Below, in pieces: positions 12,223 to 25,000 of a stretch of DNA of 64,000 nt. Numbering within the stretch: position 1 is the first letter of the stretch; each line of letters starts with the position of its first letter. The translations under genes were made by a program, and so were the position numbers. Under the pieces are notes generated by a model, which saw only the letters and a list, made by a program, of their open reading frames with translations, was not told the DNA's origin and did no database searches. The stretch comes from Glandiceps talaboti (Eukaryota; Hemichordata; Enteropneusta; Spengelidae): contig NC_135559.1 of NCBI RefSeq assembly GCF_964340395.1, forward strand, positions 10,265,259-10,329,258, in the 5' to 3' direction.

Positions 12223-14402
12223 TCTCTCTCTCTCTCTATATATATCTCATCCTCTCTGTCTCTCAAATAACAGGGTTCTAAAACACATAACACTTAGCAA
12301 ATCACATACTACGATATCTATCGGCACATAATGTATAAAGACTACTTGACAGAGTATACACAGAACTGATGTTCTGATTTCCTCTTACCTGTAATAATAG
12401 TTTTCCCTTCATAATTGAATGCACAACTAAAGATTTCATCAGTATGACCTTCTAAAACTTGCAAACATTCACCAGTCAGGGGGTTCCACAGTCTGGCTGT
12501 TTTGTCTGCACTTGCTGTAAGTAACTTACTGCCTTGAGGGTTAAATGTAAGCTGGAATGAGAAACAGGTGAAATGAGAGAAAATAATTAATCTCGAGTTA
12601 TTTTTAGCAGAATATCCCCTGGGTACTAAATAAAGGTGTATGAGGAACAGTAATTGAGAGAATGTTTCTAATTTGCGATTGGGGCATGGAAACAAAGATA
12701 TCTTAGTTCTACATAAATCACTTAATTGCTGTTACAAGCTGGAAATGATATACATATACTATGGCTTGAACAGTGTGATCTCTAAGCTAATTTGACACAC
12801 TACTATACACAGCAAATTTTTGACCCCTATCACTTACTGTGTAATAACACAAGCAACCTGCAGTGTTTTTTTTTAAAATCATTTTTATCCTTCAACAAAT
12901 AAATTTGTCTTTCATTAGAGGGCACAGTTGGCTTGCACATTTATAGAAATTATGGACTCCAGATCAAAAATGACATAGGGAGCGCTTCAATTAGTAGAAA
13001 ACCTTAAAGTTCACCGACAATCATCATTTCCTATATACAGTATATTGTCCATTGTACCAAATTTCATGTTCTGGGACGAACACAGTGATGTACACATGCA
13101 ATTTCTATTCACGTTACATGAGTACTGGTGGTCTAATACTTACTTTTGAAATTTCTCCTTCATGTCCTTCTAGTTTGGCTATACAATTGTGTGTTACAGC
13201 ATTATAAACTCTAGCTGTACCTGTCAATAGAGATAGTGAGAAGTGTTAGCATTATAAACTCTAGCTGTACCTGTCAATAGAGATAGTGAGAAGTGTTAGC
13301 ATTATAAACTCTAGCTGTACCTGTCAATAGAGATAGTGAGAAGTGTTAGCATTATAAACTCTAGCTGTACCTGTCAATAGAGATAGTGAGAAGTGTTAGC
13401 ATTATAAACTCTAACTGTACCTTTCAATAGAGATAGTGAGAAGTGTTAGCGCTATACCTGTCAATAGAGATAGTGAGAAGTGTTAGCACTGTACCTGTCA
13501 ATAGAGATAGTGAGAAGTGTTAGCATTATAAACTCTAGCTGTACCTGTCAATAGAGGTTGTAAAAATTCATAAAATGTCTATCTCCTTCTACAAAATATA
13601 ATTAATATTTGAAGTCATCAAAATGGGTATTCAGAAACTTATCAGTGACAAAAGTATGATTTGAAAATGACAAAAATGTTTTCATAAAACACTATATTGG
13701 TGAGATTTGTCTGGATTGGGGAAGCTTACATGAATGTGTGACAGTACAATCAGAGGGAGTTATGGGTAAAATATTGTACATTATATTACATGACCACTGA
13801 ACCATATATAATTATCATAGGTATGTTTGCTACTATCTCCTATATCAAAAACAAAGGTGAAAATATTAAAGCTGCTCTAGATGTAACTAGACAACATCGA
13901 TATATTTACAGAAAATTGTTAAAATACCAATACATGTTAGTTAGAGGTCAATTTTATCTATAGATAAGTAGTACAGCAACAGGTTGAAATTGTGAATTGC
14001 ATGGGGGTATTTATTGTTGTGTGTGGACCCGCAAATCAATTTAAATTGATATATTGCATGAACAGTTACATAAATAGATTAACCCATATGTGATTTAATA
14101 CTGTTTAATACTGGTGTCCGATATTATGAGTAAATCATTAAATCTAACTACACAATTTCATAAAACACTCCAGTTGTAGATAGTGCAGCTTTAATATAAT
14201 ATATATAATGTTTTATTGTCACACACACACACACACACACACACATATAAACTCAGTATATGTAAAATGTCTATGCTGGAGTAAGCAGTGCTCAATACAT
14301 ATGTATGTAGAGTGGTGTATTTACATTTCATGGGATGATCGCAACAGTGTGAAACACTGTGTAACGGCTCCAGTGTATCTTGCTTGATACTGTATGTATA
14401 TA

Positions 14403-14463
<61 letters not shown>

Positions 14464-17400
14464 GCACGCACGCACGCACGCACGCATGCACGCACAAACA
14501 CACACACTGGTACATATCTAATTAAGGTAAATGTGCATTGATTTTGTGAGTAATGAAAAATTTACAAAAACAATATTGTGTAGTGACTCCTAACATGAGA
14601 TTGGTGCGTTAACACAGAACTTAATTTAATTCATTAAGAGTGTAGACTACAGTTGGGTAAAAGCTAAACAATGTGCGATTAGAACCTTAGAGCCTGAGCC
14701 CATAAATTACATGCTGGATGGAAATAATCTTTTACAATTGACTGAGCTCTTTTCTTTACTCGTTGTAAAACTCATTAAGAGATGGAAGGTTGCACCCAAT
14801 GATCTTTTGATGAAAAATGGATGGAACTTACTATCAGCAGATGCTGTAGCAACATACTGGCCTGTATAGTCAAACACTACATCTAATATTTCATCTTCGT
14901 GTCCTCTCAGCGTACCAATACACTGTCCTTGGTTAGTATCCCATATCTTACAAGTCTTGTCCATAGATCCAGTAGCTATCAGTGAACAGTCATAGTTAAA
15001 CTGTGCACTGCTGATTTCACCACGGTGACCAATTAACGTATGGATCCGCCTACAATCAAATTGATTTTGATTTCAATCAAATTTACATAATTTGAATTTT
15101 GTTATATTTTCCTGACTGTGATTACAATGAAATTGATACAATTGAATTTTGCTATTTTTTTTCATGATCTTGATTTCAATCAAACTTACATATTTGAATT
15201 TTGTTATTTTTCTTATGTTTAACAATAGTGTATAACTAAAAATTCAATCAAATTTAAAAATCTAAATTTTTGTTAATTTTTTCTCATGTTGACCTAAAGT
15301 ACAATCAGACCCACCCCTCCCCACTGAACCCCTGTGATGACCTCTCACCTTCCACTTCTGACATCCCAGACTGACACTGTATGGTCAAATGATCCTGTTA
15401 TAATCTGATCACCAGTTGTATTAAAAGATAGAGAAATAATTTCAGCAGAATGTCCATTGAGTGAACACATTTCAGCACCCGTCTGTACATCCCATAATTT
15501 GGCCGTAGTGTCCATACTGCCTGTTGCTACCAAGGTACTTTGTGGATTGAATGATATACAAACCTGAAAGGCAAGAAAAAATAAGTTTATGGTATGATGG
15601 TATAAGTACAAAATTTAATGTACATGCTTTTCATGGATTCTGAAATACAACACTGGTAATCCAACCTTCAGTTTTCTATATAGATGCAAAACTAAATCTA
15701 TTGTTCTTCATTGTGGTAGATCACACAAGTGGGTGATAGCGGTTCCTCTGCCGTGCAATTCTAATCACCCTGTGATCAAGATAGAGTAAACATTGGAAGT
15801 ATCAAAAGAGCACTGCAATGGAACTCTAAATGAACTAGTTTTCAGAGATGCCGACCCTACTGAGATGGTAATTAAACCAACAGCCATTCAATAGCTTATC
15901 ACTGTTGTATCCAATAGTTTTAGTTTGTGTCTATCTAGTAAATCATATTCATGCCAGACCCCCTCCCCTCACTAAACAAACAAAGTTTGTTTTTTGAGCT
16001 TGTGTGCCATTATGCAATCCTTCCTAGAAAGTTATGGTTTTTAAGCTGATCATTTACTTAAAAGACATTTATGGAATGCCAGAATTTAAAACACATTTCA
16101 GTTTAATAGTACTTCAAAGGTCACTACCCTAATGCTTAACACTTATAAAGATTTCCTGAATGAAAAACTAATACATTGTACACTGATATTTTGGATATGA
16201 GCTCGGATGATCTCTACTCTGAATTCTGGAAATGATACATGAGATATTAGATCCCACTTACTATTTCAGCTGTGTGTCCTCTAAATGTGTGGTAACATTT
16301 TCCAGTTTCTGAACTCCAAAGTTTACAAGTTTTGTCAAATGAACCAGTTGCTATCTTGTCACTGCAAATAAAGAAATATCAAAATGTTTCAATAATGAAT
16401 CATCCATACTCAATTAGGACAAAAACAAGAAAAGTATTGTGCATCACTTAAATACTCATGCAGTCTGCCCATCTGGGGGGTGGGGGAGGGAACACAAAAA
16501 TAACCCTCCCTATGACAACTACAGAGCCAATCATGAGCAAGCAAATGACATCTGCCCGACATACACACTTGCTCAAAAGTACTAAATAAAAAGAACAGTA
16601 ACTGCCATAAATAGTAGATTGATTGATAGGTTAATAAAAAAAAATAAAAAAATAAAATTCGCGTCATCACACCACTTTAGACAAAATGTCCTGACCAGAG
16701 AGAATTCTATTTTTTTGGCCTTATGCTTCCTAATTTAAGTTATTTTATGGTCAGTCATTTGTTGGCAAATGGCAGAATAATTTGAATGGTTTTTAGGTCG
16801 AGTCAAAAAACTCAATAAGACTTTTATTACAAAATTGTTATTGTTGGTATTTAATTCGCTAATTTCTATTTCTTGGGGCATTACAAAAATACAATTGTAT
16901 ATTTTGAGTTCTTTTCTTTTAATTTCTTCTTTGCATGCCATATTTGAGCTATTTCTCTAACTACATCATAAAAAGTTTAGGATAAGTAGAGAAAACCTAG
17001 GTAAGGTCAGGTTTAATTGTATCTATACTATTCTGTTTATTTGGCCTTTGGCAATATTTGCTCTCATTGAATTTAAAAGAATGAAGTTTTTTTAGTCTTT
17101 GTGTGTGTTTTTCTACACAATGTCCCAAATATTTTTTTTTATTGATTTCTGAGGTGAACCTCAGTAACATTAAAGTGGCCATATGGATGAGAATTTGGTA
17201 TTTATTTTGTTTTTTTATTTGACAAAACAGCTCCAGTATGTTTTTATACTTGAAAAAATAATGCGAAAGAGCATATACCAAGTCTATGTTCATAACTCAA
17301 TTAACTGCAAAACATTAAATAATGTCTAAAATGTTTGTTATTGTACGTACAAAAACACACTTTTTACACTTTTTCCATCTTTTTGCAATGTATTGAGTTA

Positions 17401-20400
17401 TGAACATGGACTTGGTATATGTTATTTCACATTATTTTTTCAAGTAGAAAAACATAGTGAAGTTGTTTTATCGAATAAAAATCCAAAATAAATACCAAAT
17501 TCTCATCCATATGGCCACTTTAACAATCACTGTTCTACATGTAGATCATACTCCTACACACTGATACTAGATATCTCTGCCTTCAGTGGTGCCATGATTG
17601 CTTTGTCACAAAGTTTAAGTGACACCACGTTTGCCACCTCTTTGAAGTGGATACCGTGACACACAACTTTCAGGGTGTTGATAATAATTAATCTATAAAT
17701 AGAATTAACAGGCTCAATTTGGAAAAATACTCTATTAAATTACAACTATATCCAATTTCACGAAAAGCTAGTGCAGCATATAAATACAAATTTAGAAGTT
17801 GTATGTCAACCAGCGACCAGCATTCCTGGACACACTTTGCCGAAATCTGTTCTACTGATCTAGAAATTTCAACCAAGAGGAAGTTATTGAAATTCATATC
17901 ATTTATGAACAAATCTACTCTAGATAAATTTCTTACAATCTAAAATTTGAACATCGGTTTTATGAGAATTTTCTTTTCTTCCATTTTTTAGTGTTCAGAA
18001 GTCCTGTATTTGATTTCACAATAGCTGTACTTACCCATATGGATTATTAAATGCTATAGCATAGACAACATTTCTGTGTCCTTCCAGTGTGTGAAGTTCC
18101 TCTCCTGATGCTGTCTCCCATACTTTACAAGTTCTATCATAACTACCAGTTATAAACATGGAACCTGATTTATTAAAAGCTACATTGGTAAGGGGTAGAA
18201 TGTGAGCACGAAGCACCTGAAAGAAGAGAAAGAACAGTCACCATAATGTAATTTTCATTTCTAATTACTTATCACAGTTTTTGTTGAATTTATTGACCTC
18301 AGTATTGCTATCTTTATATAAAAGACACCACTGCTACGTTTGCAATTCTCGGTACCTGAAATAGAACATTACTGCCTTGGCGCATCATAAAACAGAACAT
18401 TCAATTTCTTAGTCGACACAACAACTTCCGCTCGACATGCTTCACTTGCATTACTATAGGCACACGTGAGTATAAGTCAACCTTCTTGTTCTATTTTGAC
18501 CCTCTAGCATGAAGTAAAATGCTATTGCAGGTACCGAGAATTGCTATAATATGTTACGATTGTAGCAAATTGACAGTTACCCAGAGACTTGACTATCTGG
18601 GTTCAACATTGTGTTGAGTCAGGTAGCAAAGTGTATAGGCTAAGTGATAGTGGATACCAAGTGTTAATATACACCACTTGCAGTCTGTTTTGGAGTAAAT
18701 TGTATGTTACTTGTCTCCACTGTGTATTTTGTACAGTATAAATGGTACATAAATTTTATGTAATTAATCAATATGTACATGTAAATAATTAAAATGTATT
18801 ATCTGAAACCTGCATTGCATAAATGATGTTACATTCATTGGTGGCATCCCTATAATCTCCCTTCCACACTTCATTTTTACTTATCCAACCGTTTGGAGCA
18901 GAGATTAGGGTCATCATCAACAGCATCCCTATAACTTATAAGTATAATCTCCCTTACACACATTTTCACATGTACACCTGTGTGGAGCAGAGACTAGGGG
19001 TACCATCAATGACAGTCATTGCTGGAATCCCTAAAATGTCCCTTCCACACATTTTCACTTGTCCATCCCATATGGAGCAGAGACTATGGTGGGGTACCAT
19101 CAATGACAGTCATTGCTAGCATCTCTTTGATATCCATTCAACTTCCATATATCTCATTTGTCCACTAATGACTATAAAGACAGAACTGTTATTTACCTTA
19201 AACAAATAAAATTTATGATCATCTGTCTGTCCTAGTTTTTCCTGTAATCTGACTATGAGCTGTCTGACTTGATCTAGTCTGGATGGAGTAATAAGGGGTT
19301 CTTTTCTCACTATTTCATCTAACATGGCATCTACATCGGTCCTGAAATAGTAAACAGAGTTAGATACAATTTATATACACACACAGGAATTACCTCTTAC
19401 TGCAAAGATTGCATTCTTAGGCCAAAAAGAAAAAAGAAATGTTTCTGGTCAGTGTGCGCATCACTTATCTACCCTGTGTCGATCTTTTTTGTATGTTTGT
19501 CCATGCAATTTGCAGATCCATGGGGAAAAACACAAAAATGACCCTCCCTACTTCAGTGAAGACAACTGCAGAGCTAATCATGAACAAGCAAATGACATCT
19601 GCCCCACATACACATTTGCTCTAAAGTACTAAAGAAAAAGAACAATAACTGCCATAAATAGTAGATTTAGTGACAGGTTTGTCGAGAATTAAAAAGAAAA
19701 GAAATGGCCTGATTTCAAATCAAACAATTTATCTTGCGTATAAATGTATCTTACTATCATACTTACTCTGGTTTGAGATCTAGTAAATCAATGGATTTAT
19801 TTTTGATATTGCCATGTTGTTCATATTCTAAGATAATACCTGGAAAAAAAGAACATAAAATAATTTCAAATATTAATTATATAAACATAATGCATCGTCT
19901 AACAAAACCGAGCCATGTAAAAATATGCATAATTTATCCACGAAAAGAATCTTATATACATATAGCAAATCAATCCCAAGCTTTTGTAGACATTTAAATC
20001 TACATTTTTTGGAGACACTGGGGTGTGTGGTGGTACATGTATTGTTTCTGTATTTATTACCAGTTGACATATCATGTATGTATATGCACTTGTTTGACAA
20101 AAAGTGTTTTAAAGTGGCCATATGGATGAAGATTGGGTATTTATTTTGGATTTTTAATTCATAAAACAATTTTTTTATGGCATCCTACTTGAAAAATCAA
20201 TGTGAAATGATATATGTCAAGTCCTTGTTTGTATTTCAATACATTGCAAAAAGCTAAAAGAATGTGTAAACAGTTTGTTATTGTATGTACAATAACAAAG
20301 ATTTTACACATTTATTAATCTTTTGCAATTTATAAGTTACAAACAAGGTATTAGTCTATGTTATTTCACATTGATTTTTCAAGTAGAAAGCCATGATAAA

Positions 20401-21291
20401 ATTGTTTTATAAATTGAAAATCCAAAATAAATCCCCAATCTTCATCCATATGGCCACTTTAATGCAAACTATCAAGGGAGAAGCAATTTGTGAAAGTGAA
20501 TATTCATGGCCTCTGAGTTCATAGAACTTACAAATGAAACTCTACTCAAAGAGTAAAATAAACTATTTGGAAGTGAATCACAAATTTTCAAAGTAGTTTA
20601 TTTATAATACAAATAATAATTACCTGACTGAGTCTCTTTGTATTTAACCGTTCAAGACAATTTGTCTTTGACTATACAATACATGAGATTAAATATGTTA
20701 AACACATAACTGTTAAACTGTACAAATCTATTTATTAGTAATTACAAGTTTACTTGTGATTTTACTTTTTATTTGTTTTAAAATAATGTTCCACAAAATA
20801 GTTAATTTGGACAGGCAAGTCTAGATTGAGCCGTACCTTGTGCACACAGTAATAGTCAGTATTACCTAGAAAAGGGAAAGCAACTCCACCACTCATAATC
20901 AACAAATGTTTCACGTCAAACTACCTGGTACACTGTCACTACACTTCAGCCAGATAATTTAGAATGATTTGCGTAATTTATTTTTCGGGTCATTTTTTTG
21001 AGTACATTACACGAATCTGTGGTAAATGACATCATTTGCAGAAAGCGCGTGGAATTTTGTGACTTTATCGTTTGCTATTTTTTGGAAATTCTCGAACATA
21101 CTTGACAACCCAATGATGTTGACATTAACGACCGTCTGAGGTGAAATCTCAAATGGCTGGACGATGTCAGACATCATGTATAATTTGCAGTAGAATTCAA
21201 AGGGCCATGAAGTACACATTAAACATAAAGATAGAACAACGGTCGACATACCTGGTGGGTAATAGCGTAGAAGGAATCGTTTCAACCGCAT
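11921..21291 (-). CDS. DAW1: DAW1 (ODA16/WDR69), dynein assembly factor with WD repeats 1
   Basis: Ten exons in transcription order: 21252-21291, 19767-19839, 19197-19341, 18035-18216, 16262-16361, 15349-15563, 14832-15049, 13144-13220, 12389-12551 and 11921-11955. They sum to 1248 nt, giving 415 residues, the length I know for vertebrate DAW1. The start [14 protein letters not shown] matches the family N terminus, and an in-frame TGA precedes it. The next parts are LEYEQHG, the [17 protein letters not shown] linker, then eight WD blades with [37 protein letters not shown] and [15 protein letters not shown], ending [11 protein letters not shown]1/ODA16 is a cytoplasmic and ciliary adaptor that carries outer-arm dynein with the IFT system. 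No frameshift or stop is seen. Exon 8 has an unusual array of repeated 3' splice sites (13201-13556). Confidence 0.95.
12161..12240. repeat. (CT)n microsatellite
   Basis: A long CT tract lies in the last intron of DAW1, followed by a short TA run. Poly Arg-Glu reading frames across it are artefacts. Confidence 0.95.
13201..13556 (-). repeat. 50-bp tandem array copying the 3' splice site of DAW1 exon 8
   Basis: Five full 50-bp units start at 13201, 13251, 13301, 13351 and 13401. Two 37-bp shortened units start at 13451 and 13488, and a last partial copy starts at 13525. Read on the minus strand each full unit carries the end of the intron (CTCTATTGACAG, one copy changed to GAAAG) and the first 20 nt of exon 8 (GTACAGCTAGAGTTTATAAT). 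The copy at 13201-13220 is joined to the rest of the exon. Use of any upstream acceptor would add sequence with an in-frame TGA before reaching the exon body, so only the innermost one gives DAW1. Confidence 0.92.
14217..14512. repeat. (CA)n microsatellites with CGCA tract
   Basis: Two CA runs (14217-14246 and 14411-14459) are followed by GCAC repeats, in DAW1 intron 7. Confidence 0.9.
15655..15960 (-). repeat. Dispersed repeat, copy in DAW1 intron 5
   Basis: It shares blocks with 28893-29060, 34110-34350 and 48640-48735 (for example AGTTTTAGTTTGTGTCTATCT, AATCACCCTGTGATCAAGAT, and CCATTCAATAGCTTATCACTG or their complements). It is non-coding, and the ends look like an inverted-repeat element. 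Confidence 0.6.
16435..16735 (-). mobile_element. MITE-like repeat with Ctg-gtcagg termini, copy 1
   Basis: Shared by this segment, 19420-19700 and (opposite strand) 45240-45620: AGAGCCAATCATGAGCAAGC, GACATCTGCC(C)GACATACAC, AACTGCCATAAATAGTAGAT. The ends include inverted AAAAAGAATTGTTTCTGGTC-type blocks, clearest in the 45240-45620 copy. Confidence 0.65.
17170..17523. mobile_element. 354-bp palindromic MITE with TTAA target site, copy 1
   Basis: It is bounded by TTAA on both sides with perfect terminal inverted AGTGGCCATATGGATGA. The arms remain complementary towards a centre containing TTATTGTACGTACAA. TTAA flanks plus inverted ends are typical of piggyBac-type non-autonomous elements. Copies lie at 20109-20462 (also 354 bp), 48737-49074 and, 5'-truncated, 44250-44466. 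Confidence 0.88.
18840..19130. repeat. Three tandem copies of an about 95-bp unit in DAW1 intron 3
   Basis: Each copy has GCATCCCTATAA-type or AATCCCTAAAATG, CTCCCTTCCACAC, TTTTCAC and TGGAGCAGAGA blocks in the same order, plus a repeated ACCATCAATGACAGTCATTG. Confidence 0.75.
19420..19700 (-). mobile_element. MITE-like repeat, copy 2
   Basis: Same family as 16435-16735 and 45240-45620. It keeps the AGCTAATCATGAACAAGCAA and AACTGCCATAAATAGTAGAT blocks. It lies between DAW1 exons 3 and 2. Confidence 0.65.
20109..20462. mobile_element. 354-bp palindromic MITE with TTAA target site, copy 2
   Basis: TTAA on both sides, inverted AGTGGCCATATGGATGAAGAT termini, and the same length as the copy at 17170-17523. 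It lies in DAW1 intron 1. Confidence 0.88.
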
Positions 21292-22063
21292 TTTACTAGG
21301 TATCAGACTGTCAAGCAAGAGTCAGTCAGACCATCGCCAGGACTTGTCGTCCAACAAGAAAATGTGCAAGATGGCGGGAGCCCTTTTGGACCTTCTAAGT
21401 TGATAATAGAAATCTGCAGTTATATGGTAAGGGTGAAATACATAGTTATGTATTCCACCATAATTTTGTATATATATACTCAAACTAATTTTTAAATACA
21501 AAAAAGTTTATCAAGCCATTATTCAAACTGTTATTATGAAAAAAAAAATCACCAAATTGCTAAAAAACTTAGGCAAAATTGTGAACGAGGTTGCACCTGA
21601 GCGCCACCAACGGCCAAGTAAAAAATTCCGAAGAAACAATGAACCGGAAACACAAAGGGTATATCTGATTTACACTCTGGTGAACCATTTATGATGTGAT
21701 GATATCAGTGGATAGCAAAATTGATTTGATGTTTTGATTATTCATATTTATCGAAACTTATATTACAATTATTTGATTTCCTCTCTAATCAAGTTTGATG
21801 AAATCATCACTGTATATCGTGAATTTCAAACACCTACTTACTACCCTCAAAATTCCTTGTGGAATTTATGGTATCACCCGGAAACAGTCAGTGACTGCGC
21901 AGTCTCAGTCCACGTTCCTGTATTTGAGGTTTCTCGGTTTGTTTTGGTGATTTTCTTGTAAAGAGTACAGCGTTGTTATTTCAGGGTAGAACAGGTCAGT
22001 ATTAATCCATTTTCACATGCGAGGACCATTCAAACTTAACTTGACGATCTCGAACGTTCGACC
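21292..22063. promoter_or_regulatory. Head-to-head promoter interval between DAW1 and GCC2
   Basis: The start codons of DAW1 (minus) and GCC2 (plus) are about 770 bp apart, so both promoters must share this space. At 21368-21379 the sequence AAGATGGCGGGA matches the YY1 consensus core (AAGATGGCGG), common just downstream of animal transcription starts. GCC2's own start, CCATGGCGG, is similar. No TATA box was obvious. The regulatory role is inferred from position and motif only. Confidence 0.6.
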
Positions 22064-25000
22064 ATGGCGGTGAGTATGTGCATTTAGTCAAAGTGCATGA
22101 TCCATGGTCCCGATCCAATGGTTCCGGTTCCCTGACCATCTAGTCACAAAGTCGGTGTAAAAAGGTCCCAAGTACATTTTGTTGATAAAGGTGGGTCGAG
22201 TTGATAATCGGTTTAGGGAGAGGTAAAATAGTGGTGTCGTAGTTACATAGTCAATTGGAGTAAGTTCGGAGTAGAGGGGAGAATTGAGTGACAAGTTATA
22301 CCACTATCAGTACCTCACTACATCATACTAGTACATGCACTGACTGGGATGACATGTCGACAGCGGTTTTGATGGTGGTGATAAGGGCCTGTTTTATGTA
22401 CATGGTGGACTGCAAAACACTTACGTTGGTCTGCCACGTACATGAGTAGGCGATATTGATGTAGACATTCATCATTTTGAAAAAAAACCCCAGAAGAAAA
22501 TGAATCTTTAACAATAATCAGGATAAGGTCATCAATGTTGATGACGATGATGATGACACTGACAGCGATGAATATTAATTAATAACGATATTGGTGAGCT
22601 ACTTTAATTGTATTTTTTGGTGCCAAATGAAGAATAATCTATAAAGTTAGACTGAAAGTTTGCACCAATGAGTTTTTATTATGATATTCATTGACTGCTG
22701 TGATATTGCGATATTGTGATAATCTCTGACTACGGAAGTCTGCAATATTATCATTAATCTTACCAGTATCCCCAAATAATCAATATTAGAAAGCAGTAGG
22801 ACAACCAGTGTGCCATCTAATGATAGTCAAATTTTGTTATTGTGGGTCAAAATGATGAAAACTGGCATTTCTTGTGAGTCACCACATAATAAGAGTTATG
22901 GGAACACCAAATTTTGGTGCATCACTAGAAATTGTGTGCATCAGTGGCGCGTCAAATTGGCTTAGAGAGCACACAGGTTACCACATAGTAAGAGATAGGG
23001 GAACACCAAATGTTGGTGCATCACTAGAAATTGTGTGCATTTGTGTCAGATTGGCTTAGAGGGCACACTATATGTCCCTACAATATCTTGCTTTAATTAA
23101 AGGGATGTGGTCTGCAACTTGTAAGTATTTTTCAACATTTTTGTTTCCATATAAAAGGTTACTTCTAGTTTACCCTTCACTGTCACTTGTTTAATGACAA
23201 GTAATCACTGGCAAAACTCCCACCGTATTAACTGCTGTGATACTGTATTCTCATACTGTATGAATAAAATGACATCATTTTATTCTTATATATCTGACCA
23301 CAGTATCACAGCTATTTACATGGTAGGACTTTTGCCAGTGGCTGCTGGTTTTAGACAAATGCTGGTGGATGGTAAAAAATAAGTAACATTTTTATATGGA
23401 AATGAAAATGACAAAAAAATGCTTACAAGTTGCAGACCATGTCTCTGTAATATATTTTCACATCACAACTGATTATTTCTTAGTTTTATTTTTGTTTTTG
23501 TTTATAATGACTGTCATTACAAGAAATTATACAAATGGCTAATCTGAAATTATGTGTAATTGTATGATACAAATTTCAAATAAATAAATTAATTTTACAA
23601 CTAAGTTTGTCATGAGTGTACTAAAGGTATACCTTATAAAGTACTTTCAATATTTCTGTTTTGACATTGCCATAAAGATTCATGAAGAAGCTCATTCATT
23701 TTAGTTCAAATATTGATAAAATGAGATCGAAAACTCAAACTGACCTATGAGTACTTATTTCATATGGTTATATTTAGTTGTAGGATTAATTCAGTTGGTA
23801 ATTTGCATACAACATATGTTTATGGTATTACAAATGTACATGTAGGTATTACTGTCGGATGACAGCTGTGATTTATGGTAAAAATTAAGTCAATATTTTC
23901 CCTCGAAAATGATGACAAGAAATTATAGTCTGCTTGCAATGTTTTGGTATTTTCAAGTTTATTTTGAATTTGAATTGTAAATAAGTGAAGGCTTATACAC
24001 CAGTAATGATACAGAGAAAGAAAGATAAAATATCTTTGGGATAATTTGTGAAAAATTGAATGTTAAATCAGACATTGATGTTGATAATCAAAAAATTGAA
24101 TTTTATGGTAAAACAGTGTTGCCTAACTACCACTGGTTGTTATGCAATATTGTTGTTTTAATAAAATGGCAACTTTACATAGATAGCTTACAATTTGTTT
24201 TTGTTCATTCAGACAATAAAGTTTCAGAACCGAAATTGAATTTTGATAGTTTGATGATATTGTGGTTTTAAAAAAGGTGACATCTTTATGTAAATATACG
24301 AAGACGGTGTACCAATATGTACATTTGTACATACAATTAAAGTTTTGACAACCCTCTGTAACAGAGGGGAAAATTACATAAAATTTGTATAGATTTCTAT
24401 ACATTGGACTGTAACTTAGTAAGTTTGGTGGGGAGTCCAGTATAAACTATCGTGGGAATGAAGGTAAACTGCTCCCTTCTCTTGAGTTAACACTGTCTGC
24501 ATGCTTTATTTTGGTGAAATATTTTGGAAACTTGAAATTTTATGTAAAGGTGACTTTTTCCTATTTATACATGTTTCTCACCATTTGTCATAATATCTTA
24601 AAAGTGATGGATTGGTTTGTCATTTAAAAAAAAAGAAACATCTTTTTGAAGATACCATCAGTGACATGATTTTTTCCAGATTTGCCCACAGACCGAGTGG
24701 TTGTTAGGTCATGAGAAAGATAGAATTAATGGATAGATACAATGTATGATAAAATGATATTTCCATAATGTTTGAAATACGAACGAAGTGCCTTTTCCAT
24801 CTGTTTAAAATTCTTGAGTTGGAACCATTGTGAGAACATCTTTTTTTGAAAAATAGTCCTTTTTTTTCTCCTTCTTTTTAACTGATCTACAGTCAGGGTT
24901 GGATGATTGGGATGCGTGGAGTGACAAGTCAGATGCATCTATATCTTCACTAACGAAATCTACATCTCGTGACATGAGTGAGGAAAGCAAGTCAGGAGGT

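Noticed and set aside
13201-13556. Regular 50-bp repeats considered as a CRISPR-like array
   Set aside because: Units are contiguous with no unique spacers and contain a eukaryotic splice acceptor; the genome is animal.
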